The notes under the pieces were generated by a model. The model did not search any database and was not told the DNA's origin. It saw nothing but the letters and a program-made list of their open reading frames with translations. Shown here one piece after another: positions 27,989 to 36,513 of a stretch of DNA of 64,000 nucleotides (positions are counted from its first letter, which is position 1; each line of letters starts with the position of its first letter). The translations under genes and the position numbers were made by a program. The stretch comes from Knoellia subterranea KCTC 19937 (GTDB lineage Bacteria; Actinomycetota; Actinomycetes; Actinomycetales; Dermatophilaceae), in contig NZ_AVPK01000001.1 of NCBI RefSeq assembly GCF_000768685.1, positions 434,001-498,000 of the forward strand. Direction: 5' to 3'.

Positions 27989-29667
27989 TCAGGCGAGGTG
28001 CTGGTGGACGAGCGGGACCACGGCGGCGCCCTCACCGCTCGCCGACGCGACGCGCTTCATCGACCCGCACCGGATGTCGCCGGCGACGAAGACCCCGGGC
28101 ACGGTCGTCGCGTAGGGGGCAGGAGGGCGACCGCCCTGCCACGACTGCCAGGGGGTGTCGGCACCCGACAGCACGAACCCGAGATCGTCACGCGCGACCT
28201 CCGGAGGCAACCAGTGGCAGGTCGGCTGGGCACCGAGGAGGAGATAGAGGCCGGCCGCCTCGACACGCTCGTCGACCCCTGCCTCGGTGTCACGCAGCGA
28301 CAGCCACTCCAGGTGCCCCTCTCCCCCGCCGTCGGTGACGATTGTGTGCGGACGCACGGAGATCCGCGGGTTTCCCTCGATCTCCCGGATGAGGTAGTTC
28401 GACATCGTCTCGGCCAGCCCGTCGCGTCGCACGACGATCGTCACGTGCCGCGCGAACCGGGACAGGTGGACCGCAGCCTGTCCGGCACTGTTGCCGCCGC
28501 CGACGACGAAGACGTCCTTGTGCTTGACCTCGCGCGAGGTGCTCGCCGCGGCACCGTAGTTGACTCCGCGACCGACGAGGGCCTCGAGAGGTTCGACGTC
28601 GAGACGTCGGTAGTCGACCCCGGTGGCGATGAGGATGGCGCGCCCCCGCACCGTGTCGTCCCCGAGCTGGACGACGTGGGATCCGTCAGGACCACCGCCG
28701 ATGCTCAGCCCCGTGACCTCCTGTCCGGCGAGGAAGCGCGCCCCGAACCGGACGGCCTGCGTCCTCGCGCGCAGCGCCAGCCGCATTCCGGAGATCCCGC
28801 GCGGGAAGCCGAGGTAGTTGCGGATCATCGAGCTCGTTCCGGCCTGACCGCCCACCGGCCCCTGGTCGATGATCAGGGTGTCGAGGCCCTCGGACGCGGC
28901 ATAGACCGCGGCACCCAGCCCGGCCGGCCCGGCCCGGCCCCGACGATGACGAGGTCGCAGATGGCGTCGGGGCCGATGTCGGTCGGCCGGCCGTAGAGGG
29001 CGGCTCCGAGATCGGCGTTGGTGGGTCGGGACGCGACTTCCCCGTAGGGCCCCTGCAGGACCGGAAGCTCGGCGTCGGGACCAAGGGCTGCGAGGATCTC
29101 GATGCCGGCCGGACTGTCCGACCGGTGCACGGTGTTGGGCAGACCCATCCGGTCGAGGAAGTCGCGAATGCGCGTGAGATCCGGTGACGGCTCGTCCGCG
29201 ATGATCCGCGTGCCGTCGATCTCGGAGATGCTCACCGACTGCGCCCAGTCCGAGAGGGTCTCGGAGATCGCGACGTGGAACTCCTCGTCCCTCGGCCCCT
29301 GGGGCAGCATGAGATAGAGGTCGAGGCGTCCCTCGGCAAGGCTCTCGCGCAGCCGAGGGACGGAACCACGGAACCGTTCGGACGGGACATAGACGAGACG
29401 TCGAGCCGTCGGCATGAACTTCTGGAACTTGGCGAGCAGGTGGGTCGCCTTCTCCCCTCCGGCGAAGTACTCACAGGCCGCGAGTGCAACCGGCCGACTG
29501 CCCGACTTGAGGTCGGTGAGCACCGCGATGGCCTCGTCCATGGTCGTCGGCGCGACGATCTCGTAGTCCACCGAGTAGCGCTGGGTCAGGACGTCGACCA
29601 TGGCCTGCCGATACTCGGCACCGAGGACCAGGATGACGGGGGTCGGACGGGCTCCGGGAGATGTCAC
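27989..29667 (-). pseudogene. Fused receiver-like / thioredoxin-reductase-like flavoprotein, frameshifted
   Basis: Two frames read as one protein of about 560 residues. The first part (GTG 29667 to about 28941) holds a receiver-like domain starting PVILVLGAEYRQAMVDVL, a thioredoxin-like domain, and the start of the FAD domain, CDLVIVGAGP. The second part (about 28925 to 27989) continues GLGAAVYAASEGLDTLIIDQ, GGQAGTSSMIRNYLGFPRG and the NADPH motif VFVVGGGNSAGQAA. An extra GGCCC in a run at 28926-28940 breaks the frame inside the FAD GxGxxG loop; removing five bases restores GAGPAGLGAAVYAA. The reductase part lacks the catalytic CxxC. The receiver lacks the usual acidic cluster. Divergent from the Crp/Fnr gene. 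Could be real decay, phase variation or a sequence error. Confidence 0.85.
28926..28940. repeat. Pentanucleotide run (GGCCC)x3 that breaks the frame
   Basis: Three tandem GGCCC units; two units would keep the FAD-binding motif in frame. A run of this kind is prone to slipped-strand changes in the cell and to sequencing or assembly error. Confidence 0.9.
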
Positions 29668-29734
29668 CCCTCCACCGTAGGGGTGATGAAGCCGTCTGGA
29701 CACGGAGTTGGTGCCCGGCTGGTTCACTGGGGAG

Positions 29735-30427
29735 ATGGAGTGGCCCCTGCTGGCTTCGCTCGCGCCCGAACAACGCACCGAACTGCTCTCGCGCACCACC
29801 ATTCGCGATGTCGTGCGCGGACAGTTCGTCGTCCGTGAGGGTGAGCCGTCGGACAGCTTCCACCTCATCGAGGAGGGGCACTTGGCGGTGCGCGTCTCCA
29901 CCGCGGACGGAGACACGGCGACCCTCAACGTGCTCGGGCCGGGCGACTCGTTCGGTGAGCTCTCCCTCCTGCGCGACGACGCCCCAACCCGTTCGGCGAG
30001 CGTCGTGGCCCTCGAACGGTCCCGGACCCGCGCCCTGTCGGCGGCCGACTTCGCCGGGTTCCGACGCGACCATCACGGCGCCGAGCACCTGCTCCTGCAA
30101 CTCCTCGGGCAGCGGGTGGAAGAGCTGTCGACCCGCCTCGTCGAGGTCATGTACGACGACCTGGGACGGCGGGTCGAGCGTCGCCTCCGCGACCTTGTCG
30201 CTGCCTACGCCACTGGCGACGACGGGCCGGTCGAGATTCCCCTGACGCAGGAGGATCTCGCCGAGATCGTCGGGGCCACGCGTCCCAGCACGAACCAGGC
30301 CCTGCACGACCTCGCGGCCCGGGGTGTCGTCCACCTCGGGCGCGGCCGGATCTCGGTCCTCGATCCCAGCAGCCTGGACGGCGCGCGGCCAGCCGGTGTC
30401 GCGCGCCGTCCAGGGGTCACACGCTGA
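29735..30427 (+). CDS. Crp/Fnr family transcriptional regulator
   Basis: 230 residues from ATG 29735 (MEWPLLASLAPEQRTELL); GTG 29711 is an alternative start. The N-terminal cyclic-nucleotide-binding fold includes LIEEGHLAVRV and LGPGDSFGELSLLRDDAPTR (residues 30-90), a long dimer helix, and a Crp-type winged helix (LTQEDLAEIVGATRPSTNQALHDL near 180-205). No Fnr cysteines, so not an iron-sulfur sensor. It is divergent from the flavoprotein gene and overlaps by 11 bases, tail to tail, with an MFS protein that also carries a cyclic-nucleotide domain. The three probably form one functional neighbourhood. Confidence 0.88.
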   Translation: MEWPLLASLAPEQRTELLSRTTIRDVVRGQFVVREGEPSDSFHLIEEGHLAVRVSTADGDTATLNVLGPGDSFGELSLLRDDAPTRSASVVALERSRTRALSAADFAGFRRDHHGAEHLLLQLLGQRVEELSTRLVEVMYDDLGRRVERRLRDLVAAYATGDDGPVEIPLTQEDLAEIVGATRPSTNQALHDLAARGVVHLGRGRISVLDPSSLDGARPAGVARRPGVTR

Positions 30428-32101
30428 GTCGGCGCGCGACGATCTCGTCGGCAGCGCGACGCGACTCGCCGGTGCCGCTCACGGCTCCCAGGAAATCGTC
30501 ACGGTCCAGGCAGATGAGTTCGGTCGGCTCCACGGTCGTGACGGTCGCCGTCCGCGGCACGTCGCGGACCAGGCCGATCTCGCCGAAGAAGTCGCCGGGA
30601 CCTTCGTTCCGAACGGTCTCCCCCGCGGCCGTCACCTCGACCGAGCCGGACACGATGACATAGAAGCGGTCGGATTCCTCGCCCTCTGTCACGACGACGG
30701 TGCCGGCCGGCAGCGTCAGCCGTTCAACCTTGCGAGCGAGTGCTTCGAGCGTGGGTGCCGACAGCGGCGCGAAGATCCCGATGGACCGCAGCAGGCGGAA
30801 GTGCTCCGGCTCGGTCAGTCGACCGTCGAGCCGCCGCATCCGGCCGAGGATCGACACCGTGTAGGCGGCGACGACGATGCCCACCGCGGCGACGGACTGG
30901 CGGAAACCCAGGGTGTGGATGAGGAAGGGCGCGATGGCCGCTCCCAGCGCCATCGACCCGATGAGGAAGCTCTCGACCGCCCCGTAGACCCGGGAGATGG
31001 CCTGCTCCGGGGCCAGCCGCTGCGGGATCGTCTCCAGCCCGAGGTTGACCCAGGGGTCCGACAGGCCGATGAGGACGAGCGCCCCGATGATGACGACGGG
31101 TGAGGGATAGGTGGCCATGAGGATCATCGGCAGCGACCAGCCGAGAACCCCGATCGCCATGTCCTGGCCGAGGCGCCCCTTGCCGACACGGGTCAGGACG
31201 ACGGCACCGCCGACGACCGTGGCAACCCCCATCACGGCGTCGAGGAAGCCCACACCCTGTGGCCCGGTCCTGAGCAGGTCGACGGCGATGATGATCATGA
31301 AGACGCTGAGGTTGCCCCAGACGAATCCCTGAGCGCCGGCCAGCACCGAGGTGACCCGCAGGTCGCGATCGCGCCAGACGGTGGTGAAGCCGAAGATGAG
31401 TTCGCGACCGAACCCGCCCGAGGGGGCATCGTCCTCGTCCGCGCCGTCCGGTCCCTCGATGTCGTCCGTCGCCGACCCCGGCTCGTCCGGGGTCGTGCCG
31501 GGCATCCTGATCGTGGCCACCAAGGTCGCCGACCACAGGAACGTCGCGACGTTGACGAGGAACACGACCCAGATCTCCGTCGTGCCGACGAGGATCGCCC
31601 CGAGGGCCGGTCCGGCGAACACCGCGACGTTCTCGAGGTTCGAGGCCACGGCGTTCGAGGCGGTGAGCTCGTCCGGCCGGTTGACGAGTCGTGGGATGAG
31701 CCCGGCCTGCGCCGGCCGGAACGGCGCCCCGACCATGGCTGCCACGACGCCGATGACATAGACGGCGGCCGCCGGGCCGTCCGTGGCGACGATGACGGCG
31801 GCGGCCGTGACGAGGGTGGCCCTGATGAGATCGATGGTGATCATGAAGGTGCGCCGCGGCACCTTGTCGGCGATGACGGCACCCAGAGGTCCGGCGAGGG
31901 CGACAGCCACCCACCTCGTCGCGGTGAAGGCCCCCACGGCCCGCCGTGCAGATAGGCCCAGACCGTGAGTGCCGTCCCGTAGGCCCAGTCGCCGATGACG
32001 GACGTGAAGAAGGCCAGCTGGACTCGGCGGAGGTTGCGATTCGCGAGCACCCGACGCAGGGAGCTGCGCTCGCTCTCGACCTGATCGGCGATCGTCGTCA
32101 T
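30417..32101 (-). pseudogene. MFS transporter with C-terminal cyclic-nucleotide-binding domain, frameshifted in TM1
   Basis: The true start is ATG 32101 (MTTIADQVESERSSLRRVLA). The frame runs into the first membrane helix, VQLAFFTSVIGDWAYGTALT, and is lost near 31940-31946. Restoring one C in the CCC run (GGCCCG to GGCCCCG) gives GGAVGAFTATRWVAVAL and a continuous protein of about 560 residues. The rest has 11 further helices and then a cyclic-nucleotide-binding domain (LPAGTVVVTEGEESDRFYVI, GPGDFFGEIGLVRDVPRTAT). The second cytoplasmic half contains an acidic insert (DDIEGPDGADEDDAPSG). The MFS-cNMP fusion suggests nucleotide-gated transport. If the deletion is real the gene is dead or starts internally without TM1. 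Confidence 0.82.
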
Positions 32102-32174
32102 GACCGGACCGTAGGAGGCACCCGCTTCCCCGTCTGTTCGCTGGCCGACACAACGCGACGAGGCGCTGCCGCCC

Positions 32175-33119
32175 TCACTCCCGCGAGGAGCCGCCCGTGA
32201 CGCGCTCGACGACCTGGCCGGCCGCGGCATACACGTCGGTTTCGCCGGAAGCGACTGCGGACGACAGGTCCCCCGGGACGAGACCACCCTCCGCACCGAG
32301 CCGCCGGCGCAGCTCGGCCAGCGCGATGGCCTCGATCTCGGCCTCCGCCCGGCGCCGCCGCCGCGCCCGGAGCTCACCCGACTCGGCGAGCCAATCCCGA
32401 TGTGCGACAAGCGAATCCACAAGCTCCGGTATGCCGTCCCCTCGGCTCGCGACGGTCCTCACCACGGGGGTGCGCCAGTCCACGGAGCGCTCCCGGTTGC
32501 CGAGCTGGATCATGTGTCGCAGGTCGCGAACGGTGTCATCGGCTCCGTCGCGATCAGCCTTGTTGACGACGAAGACGTCGCCGATCTCGAGGATGCCGGC
32601 CTTGGCCGCCTGGATCCCGTCGCCCATTCCCGGGGCGACGATGACGACGGTCGTGTCGGCCCTCGCGGCCACCTCGACCTCCGACTGCCCGACGCCAACC
32701 GTCTCGACGAGGATGACGTCGAAGCCCGCAGCGTCGAGGACGCGCAGCGCCTGGGGGGTGGCGAAGGACAGACCACCCAGGTGGCCGCGGGACGCGACGG
32801 ATCGGATGAACACGCCGGGGTCGGTGGCGTGGTGCTCCATCCGGATCCGGTCACCGAGCAGGGCACCGCCGGAGAAGGGCGACGACGGGTCGACGGCGAG
32901 GACGGCGACGCGCTGGTCGCTAGCGCGCAACGCCGAGATGAGGGCAGCAGTGGTGGTCGACTTGCCCACCCCCGGCGAACCGGTCAGCCCGACGACGTGG
33001 GCGTGCCCGGCGTGCGGTGCGAGTGCGGCCATCACCTCGGGAAGGGCCGGGTGTCCGTCCTCGACAAGTGAGATGAGCCGGGCCACCGCACGCGAACGCC
33101 CCTCCCTCGCGTGGGCCAC
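32175..33119 (-). CDS. meaB: MeaB/ArgK family GTPase chaperone of B12-dependent mutase
   Basis: G3E-type GTPase that loads adenosylcobalamin into methylmalonyl- or ethylmalonyl-CoA mutase and protects it from inactivation. P-loop GLTGSPGVGKSTTTAALI, switch region VAVLAVDPSSPFSGGALLGDR, then ETVGVGQSEVEVA and base-recognition VVNKADRDGADD. The start is uncertain: GTG 33119 gives 314 residues, close to the family length, while in-frame GTGs at 33230 and 33236 would overlap the thiolase gene. No clear ribosome site at either, so coupling to the thiolase stop at 33187 is possible. Fits the mutase at 50.6 kb and the adenosyltransferase at 54.2 kb. Confidence 0.9.
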   Translation of the reverse strand: MAHAREGRSRAVARLISLVEDGHPALPEVMAALAPHAGHAHVVGLTGSPGVGKSTTTAALISALRASDQRVAVLAVDPSSPFSGGALLGDRIRMEHHATDPGVFIRSVASRGHLGGLSFATPQALRVLDAAGFDVILVETVGVGQSEVEVAARADTTVVIVAPGMGDGIQAAKAGILEIGDVFVVNKADRDGADDTVRDLRHMIQLGNRERSVDWRTPVVRTVASRGDGIPELVDSLVAHRDWLAESGELRARRRRRAEAEIEAIALAELRRRLGAEGGLVPGDLSSAVASGETDVYAAAGQVVERVTGGSSRE

Positions 33120-33186
33120 GAGGGAGGGGACGTCGACGGTGCGTGGTGAGGTCGCGATGGCGCGAGACCCTGGGTGCGAGAAGGAC

Positions 33187-34401
33187 TCAGGCGGACGGGA
33201 CGGTGATGAGGAGGGCGTCGCCCTGCCCACCGCCACCGCAGAGGGCGGCCGCGCCGGTGCCACCGCCACGACGCTTGAGCTCGTGAGCGAGGGTCAGCAC
33301 GACGCGGGCGCCGGACATGCCGAGCGGGTGACCCATGGCGATGGCGCCACCGTTGGGGTTGACCCTGTCCTCGTCGAGACCGAGCTCCTTGGCCGAGGCC
33401 AGTCCGACGGCGGCGAACGCCTCGTTGATCTCCACGACGTCGAGGTCGGCCGGGTCGATGCCGGCTCGCTCGCACGCCTTCTTGATGGCGTTGGCGGGCT
33501 GGCTCTGGAGGCTCGAGTCCGGACCGGCCACGACACCGTGGGCGCCGATCTCGGCGAGCCACTCGAGGCCCAGCGCCTCGGCCTTCGACTTCTTCATCAC
33601 GACCACGGCGCAGGCACCGTCGGAGATCTGCGAGGCGGAGCCCGCCGTGATCGTGCCCTCCTTGGAGAAGGCGGGGCGCAGTCCACCGAGGGACTCGGCC
33701 GTCGTGTCGGCGCGGATGCCCTCGTCCTCCTTGAACTCGATCGGGTCACCCTTGCGCTGCGGGATGGAGACCGGGACGACCTCGTCGTCGAAGAGGCCGT
33801 CCTTCCAGGCGCGGGCGGCCTGCTGGTGGCTGCGCGCCGCGAAGGTGTCCTGCTCCTCGCGGGTGAACGCCTTCTCGTCGACGTTGTTGGCCTCGGTCAG
33901 CGAACCCATGGCCTGGTTCGTGAGGATGTCGTAGAGGCCGTCGTAGGCCATCGAGTCCTGGAGGTTCACGTCGCCGTACTTGAAGCCGTCGCGGCTCTTG
34001 GGCAGCAGGTGCGGGGCGTTGGTCATGGACTCCTGGCCACCGGCCACCACGACGTCGAACTCGCCGGCGCGCACCAGCTGGTCGGCCAGCGCGATGGCGT
34101 CGATGCCCGACAGGCACACCTTGTTGACGGTGAGCGCGGGGACGCTCATGGGAATGCCGGCCTTGACGGCGGCCTGGCGAGCGGGAATCTGGCCCTCGCC
34201 CGCGGTCAGGACCTGACCCATGATGACGTAGTCGACGTCCTCGGGCTTGACGCCGGACTTCTCGAGGGCGCCCTTGATCGCGACACCACCGAGGTCGGAG
34301 CCGCTGAAGCCCTTGAGGCTGCCGCTCATGCGTCCCATCGGGGTACGAGCCCCGGCAACGATGACAGTGGGGTCGGTGTTCGGGGTCGAGGCGGTGCTCA
34401 C
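33187..34401 (-). CDS. Acetyl-CoA C-acetyltransferase (thiolase)
   Basis: 404 residues from GTG 34401, preceded by a strong GGAGG nine bases upstream. Condenses two acetyl-CoA to acetoacetyl-CoA or cleaves 3-ketoacyl-CoA. Active-site Cys in [14 protein letters not shown] near residue 90; [18 protein letters not shown] (near 320), [19 protein letters not shown] (His near 355) and the final [12 protein letters not shown] (Cys near 390) complete the thiolase signatures. It is divergent from the epimerase/ccr genes, and acetoacetyl-CoA is the entry metabolite of the ethylmalonyl-CoA pathway, so this is its likely first enzyme. Confidence 0.94.
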   Translation of the reverse strand: MSTASTPNTDPTVIVAGARTPMGRMSGSLKGFSGSDLGGVAIKGALEKSGVKPEDVDYVIMGQVLTAGEGQIPARQAAVKAGIPMSVPALTVNKVCLSGIDAIALADQLVRAGEFDVVVAGGQESMTNAPHLLPKSRDGFKYGDVNLQDSMAYDGLYDILTNQAMGSLTEANNVDEKAFTREEQDTFAARSHQQAARAWKDGLFDDEVVPVSIPQRKGDPIEFKEDEGIRADTTAESLGGLRPAFSKEGTITAGSASQISDGACAVVVMKKSKAEALGLEWLAEIGAHGVVAGPDSSLQSQPANAIKKACERAGIDPADLDVVEINEAFAAVGLASAKELGLDEDRVNPNGGAIAMGHPLGMSGARVVLTLAHELKRRGGGTGAAALCGGGGQGDALLITVPSA

Positions 34402-34557
34402 TGCGTGAATCCTCCAACGTCGGTGTCGGGCGATGTGCCCACGGCTGCTCATGATGCTACGCACTTGCACGCGAGGCTCCCACCCCCGCTGTGACGGACA
34501 TCCCGTAGGTGTCGATCAACACACCGCTGAGGCCTGCCCGAGGGCCATCTCGCTCCC

Positions 34558-34563
34558 TAGGCT
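34558..34563 (+). promoter_or_regulatory. -10-like element TAGGCT for a leaderless epimerase mRNA
   Basis: TAGGCT ends seven bases before the ATG at 34571 and no Shine-Dalgarno sequence is present between them. This matches the TAnnnT-6/7-start spacing also seen before the LysR, nucS and sugar-transferase genes of this window. Confidence 0.45.
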
Positions 34564-34570
34564 TCGGGTC

Positions 34571-35017
34571 ATGACTGAGCCATCCCTGTCGATCCTCTTC
34601 ACCGCGATCGACCATGTCGGCGTCGCCGTGCCCGATCTCGACGAGGCGATCGCCTTCTATCGCGACACCTACGGCATGACCCTTGCCCATGAGGAAGTCA
34701 ACGAGGAGCAGGGTGTGCGCGAGGCGATGATGGCCGTCGGCGCCTCCGGCTCCCACATCCAGCTTCTGGCCCCGCTCTCCCCCGAGTCGACGATCGCGAA
34801 GTTCCTCGACCGCTCCGGCCCCGGGGTGCAGCAGGTCGCCTACCGCGTCGAGGACATCGACGCCGTGAGCGCGACCCTGCGCGAGCGCGGTCTCCGACTC
34901 CTCTACGACGTGCCCAAGCGCGGCACCTCCAACAGCCGCGTCAACTTCATCCACCCCAAGGACGCCGGCGGCATCCTCGTCGAGCTCGTCGAGCCCTCCA
35001 CCGACTCCACTCACTGA
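34571..35017 (+). CDS. mce: Methylmalonyl-CoA (ethylmalonyl-CoA) epimerase
   Basis: 148-residue glyoxalase-fold enzyme. Begins MTEPSLSILFTAIDHVGVAV; the metal-binding residues are His in IDHVGVAV, His in GSHIQLLAPL and Glu in GILVELVEP, and INFIHPKDAGG-type sequence (VNFIHPKDAGGIL) is diagnostic of this epimerase. It interconverts the two C2 epimers of methylmalonyl-CoA and often ethylmalonyl-CoA, as needed between Ccr and the B12 mutase. It sits 65 bases before ccrA on the same strand, probably in one transcript, with a leaderless-type start. Confidence 0.94.
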   Translation: MTEPSLSILFTAIDHVGVAVPDLDEAIAFYRDTYGMTLAHEEVNEEQGVREAMMAVGASGSHIQLLAPLSPESTIAKFLDRSGPGVQQVAYRVEDIDAVSATLRERGLRLLYDVPKRGTSNSRVNFIHPKDAGGILVELVEPSTDSTH

Positions 35018-35081
35018 CCCACAGCAGCACCGATCCGCATCATCTGACCTGTCACACCCAGATCAAGGAGCACCACCTCTC

Positions 35082-36422
35082 ATGGACCAGATCCGCGACG
35101 CCATCCTCAGCGGCGACCGTACCGAGGAGACCTACGCGAACCTCTCCATCCCTGCGACCTATCGGGCCGCGACCGTCCACAAGGACGAGGTGGACATGTT
35201 CGAGGGGCTCGCCTCCCGCGACAAGGACCCCCGCAAGTCGCTCCACATCGACGACGTCCCGGTCCCCGAGCTCGCCCCCGGCGAGGCCCTCGTCGCCGTC
35301 ATGGCGAGCGCGATCAACTACAACACCGTGTGGACCTCGATCTTCGAGCCGGTCTCGACGTTCGGCTTCCTCGAGCGCTACGGCCGCACGTCCGAGTACG
35401 CCAAGCGCCACGATCTGCCGTACCACATCGTCGGCTCCGACCTCGCCGGCGTCGTTCTCCGCACCGGCCCCGGCGTCGGCAAGTGGAAGCCCGGCCAGGA
35501 GGTCGTCGCCCACTGCCTCTCCGTCGAGCTCGAGGACGCCGAGGGTCACAACGACACGATGCTCGACCCGCAGCAGCGGATCTGGGGCTTCGAGACGAAC
35601 TTCGGCGGTCTTGCCGAGCTCGCCATCGTCAAGGCCAACCAGCTCATGCCCAAGCCGACCCACCTGTCGTGGGAGGAGGCGGCGTCGCCCGGTCTGGTGA
35701 ACAGCACGGCATACCGGCAGTTGATCTCCAAGAACGGTGCGGCCCTCAAGCTCGGTGACCGCGTCCTCATCTGGGGCGCCTCGGGCGGCCTCGGCTCCTA
35801 CGCGACGCAGATGGCGCTGGCCGCCGGCGCGACGCCCATCTGTGTCGTGTCCTCCCCCGAGAAGGCGCAGATCTGCCGCGACATGGGCGCAGAGCTGATC
35901 ATCGACCGCAACGCCGAGGGCTACAAGTTCTGGAACGACGACAACACCGAGCAGAACCCCAAGGAGTGGCAGCGCCTGGGCAAGAAGATCCGTGAGCTCA
36001 CGGGCGGGCACGACGTCGACATCGTCTTCGAGCACCCGGGCCGTGAGACCTTCGGCGCGTCCGTCTACGTCGCGCGCAAGGGCGGCACCATCGTCACGTG
36101 CGCCTCGACCTCGGGCTACATGCACGAGTACGACAACCGCTATCTCTGGATGAACCTCAAGAACATCCTGTCGTCGCACTTCGCGAACTACCGCGAGGCG
36201 TGGGAGGCCAACGCGCTCATCGACCGCGGTCTCATCCACCCGACGCTGTCCAAGACCTACACGCTCGACGAGGTCGGCCAGGCGGCACTCGACGTCCACA
36301 AGAACGCCCACCAGGGCAAGGTCGGCGTCCTCACGCTGTCCCCGGAGCCCGGCCTGGGCGTGAGCGACCCGGAGAAGCGCGCGAAGTACGAGGCGGAGAT
36401 CAACCGCTTCCGCGACGCCTGA
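35082..36422 (+). CDS. ccrA: Crotonyl-CoA carboxylase/reductase
   Basis: 446 residues; ATG 35082 has AAGGAG upstream. NADPH-dependent enzyme of the medium-chain dehydrogenase/reductase superfamily that reductively carboxylates crotonyl-CoA to ethylmalonyl-CoA, the defining step of the ethylmalonyl-CoA pathway and also a supplier of polyketide extender units. The catalytic-domain region includes ASAINYNTVWTSIFEPVSTF and YHIVGSDLAGVVLRTG. The nucleotide-binding motif is VLIWGASGGLGSYATQMA (about residues 228-245), and the CoA/CO2 region includes DIVFEHPGRETFGASVYVAR. Length and motifs fit Ccr and distinguish it from ordinary quinone reductases. Confidence 0.96.
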   Translation: MDQIRDAILSGDRTEETYANLSIPATYRAATVHKDEVDMFEGLASRDKDPRKSLHIDDVPVPELAPGEALVAVMASAINYNTVWTSIFEPVSTFGFLERYGRTSEYAKRHDLPYHIVGSDLAGVVLRTGPGVGKWKPGQEVVAHCLSVELEDAEGHNDTMLDPQQRIWGFETNFGGLAELAIVKANQLMPKPTHLSWEEAASPGLVNSTAYRQLISKNGAALKLGDRVLIWGASGGLGSYATQMALAAGATPICVVSSPEKAQICRDMGAELIIDRNAEGYKFWNDDNTEQNPKEWQRLGKKIRELTGGHDVDIVFEHPGRETFGASVYVARKGGTIVTCASTSGYMHEYDNRYLWMNLKNILSSHFANYREAWEANALIDRGLIHPTLSKTYTLDEVGQAALDVHKNAHQGKVGVLTLSPEPGLGVSDPEKRAKYEAEINRFRDA

Positions 36423-36427
36423 GAAGT

Positions 36428-36507
36428 AACGACTTATTGCCCGTTCGCGCGCAGTCCTGCGGACCCTCACCGGTTCCGGGTCCCGCGCGAACGGGCAATA
36501 AGTCGTT
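36428..36507. terminator. 24-bp perfect inverted repeat between convergent genes (bidirectional terminator-like)
   Basis: Arms 36428-36451 and 36484-36507 are exact reverse complements (starting AACGACTTATTGCCC), separated by a 32-base loop. It begins six bases after the ccrA stop and ends seven bases before the stop of the opposing transporter gene. It fills the whole gap, so it most likely ends transcription from both sides, although there is no long T-tract. Confidence 0.75.
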
Positions 36508-36513
36508 CAGGGA

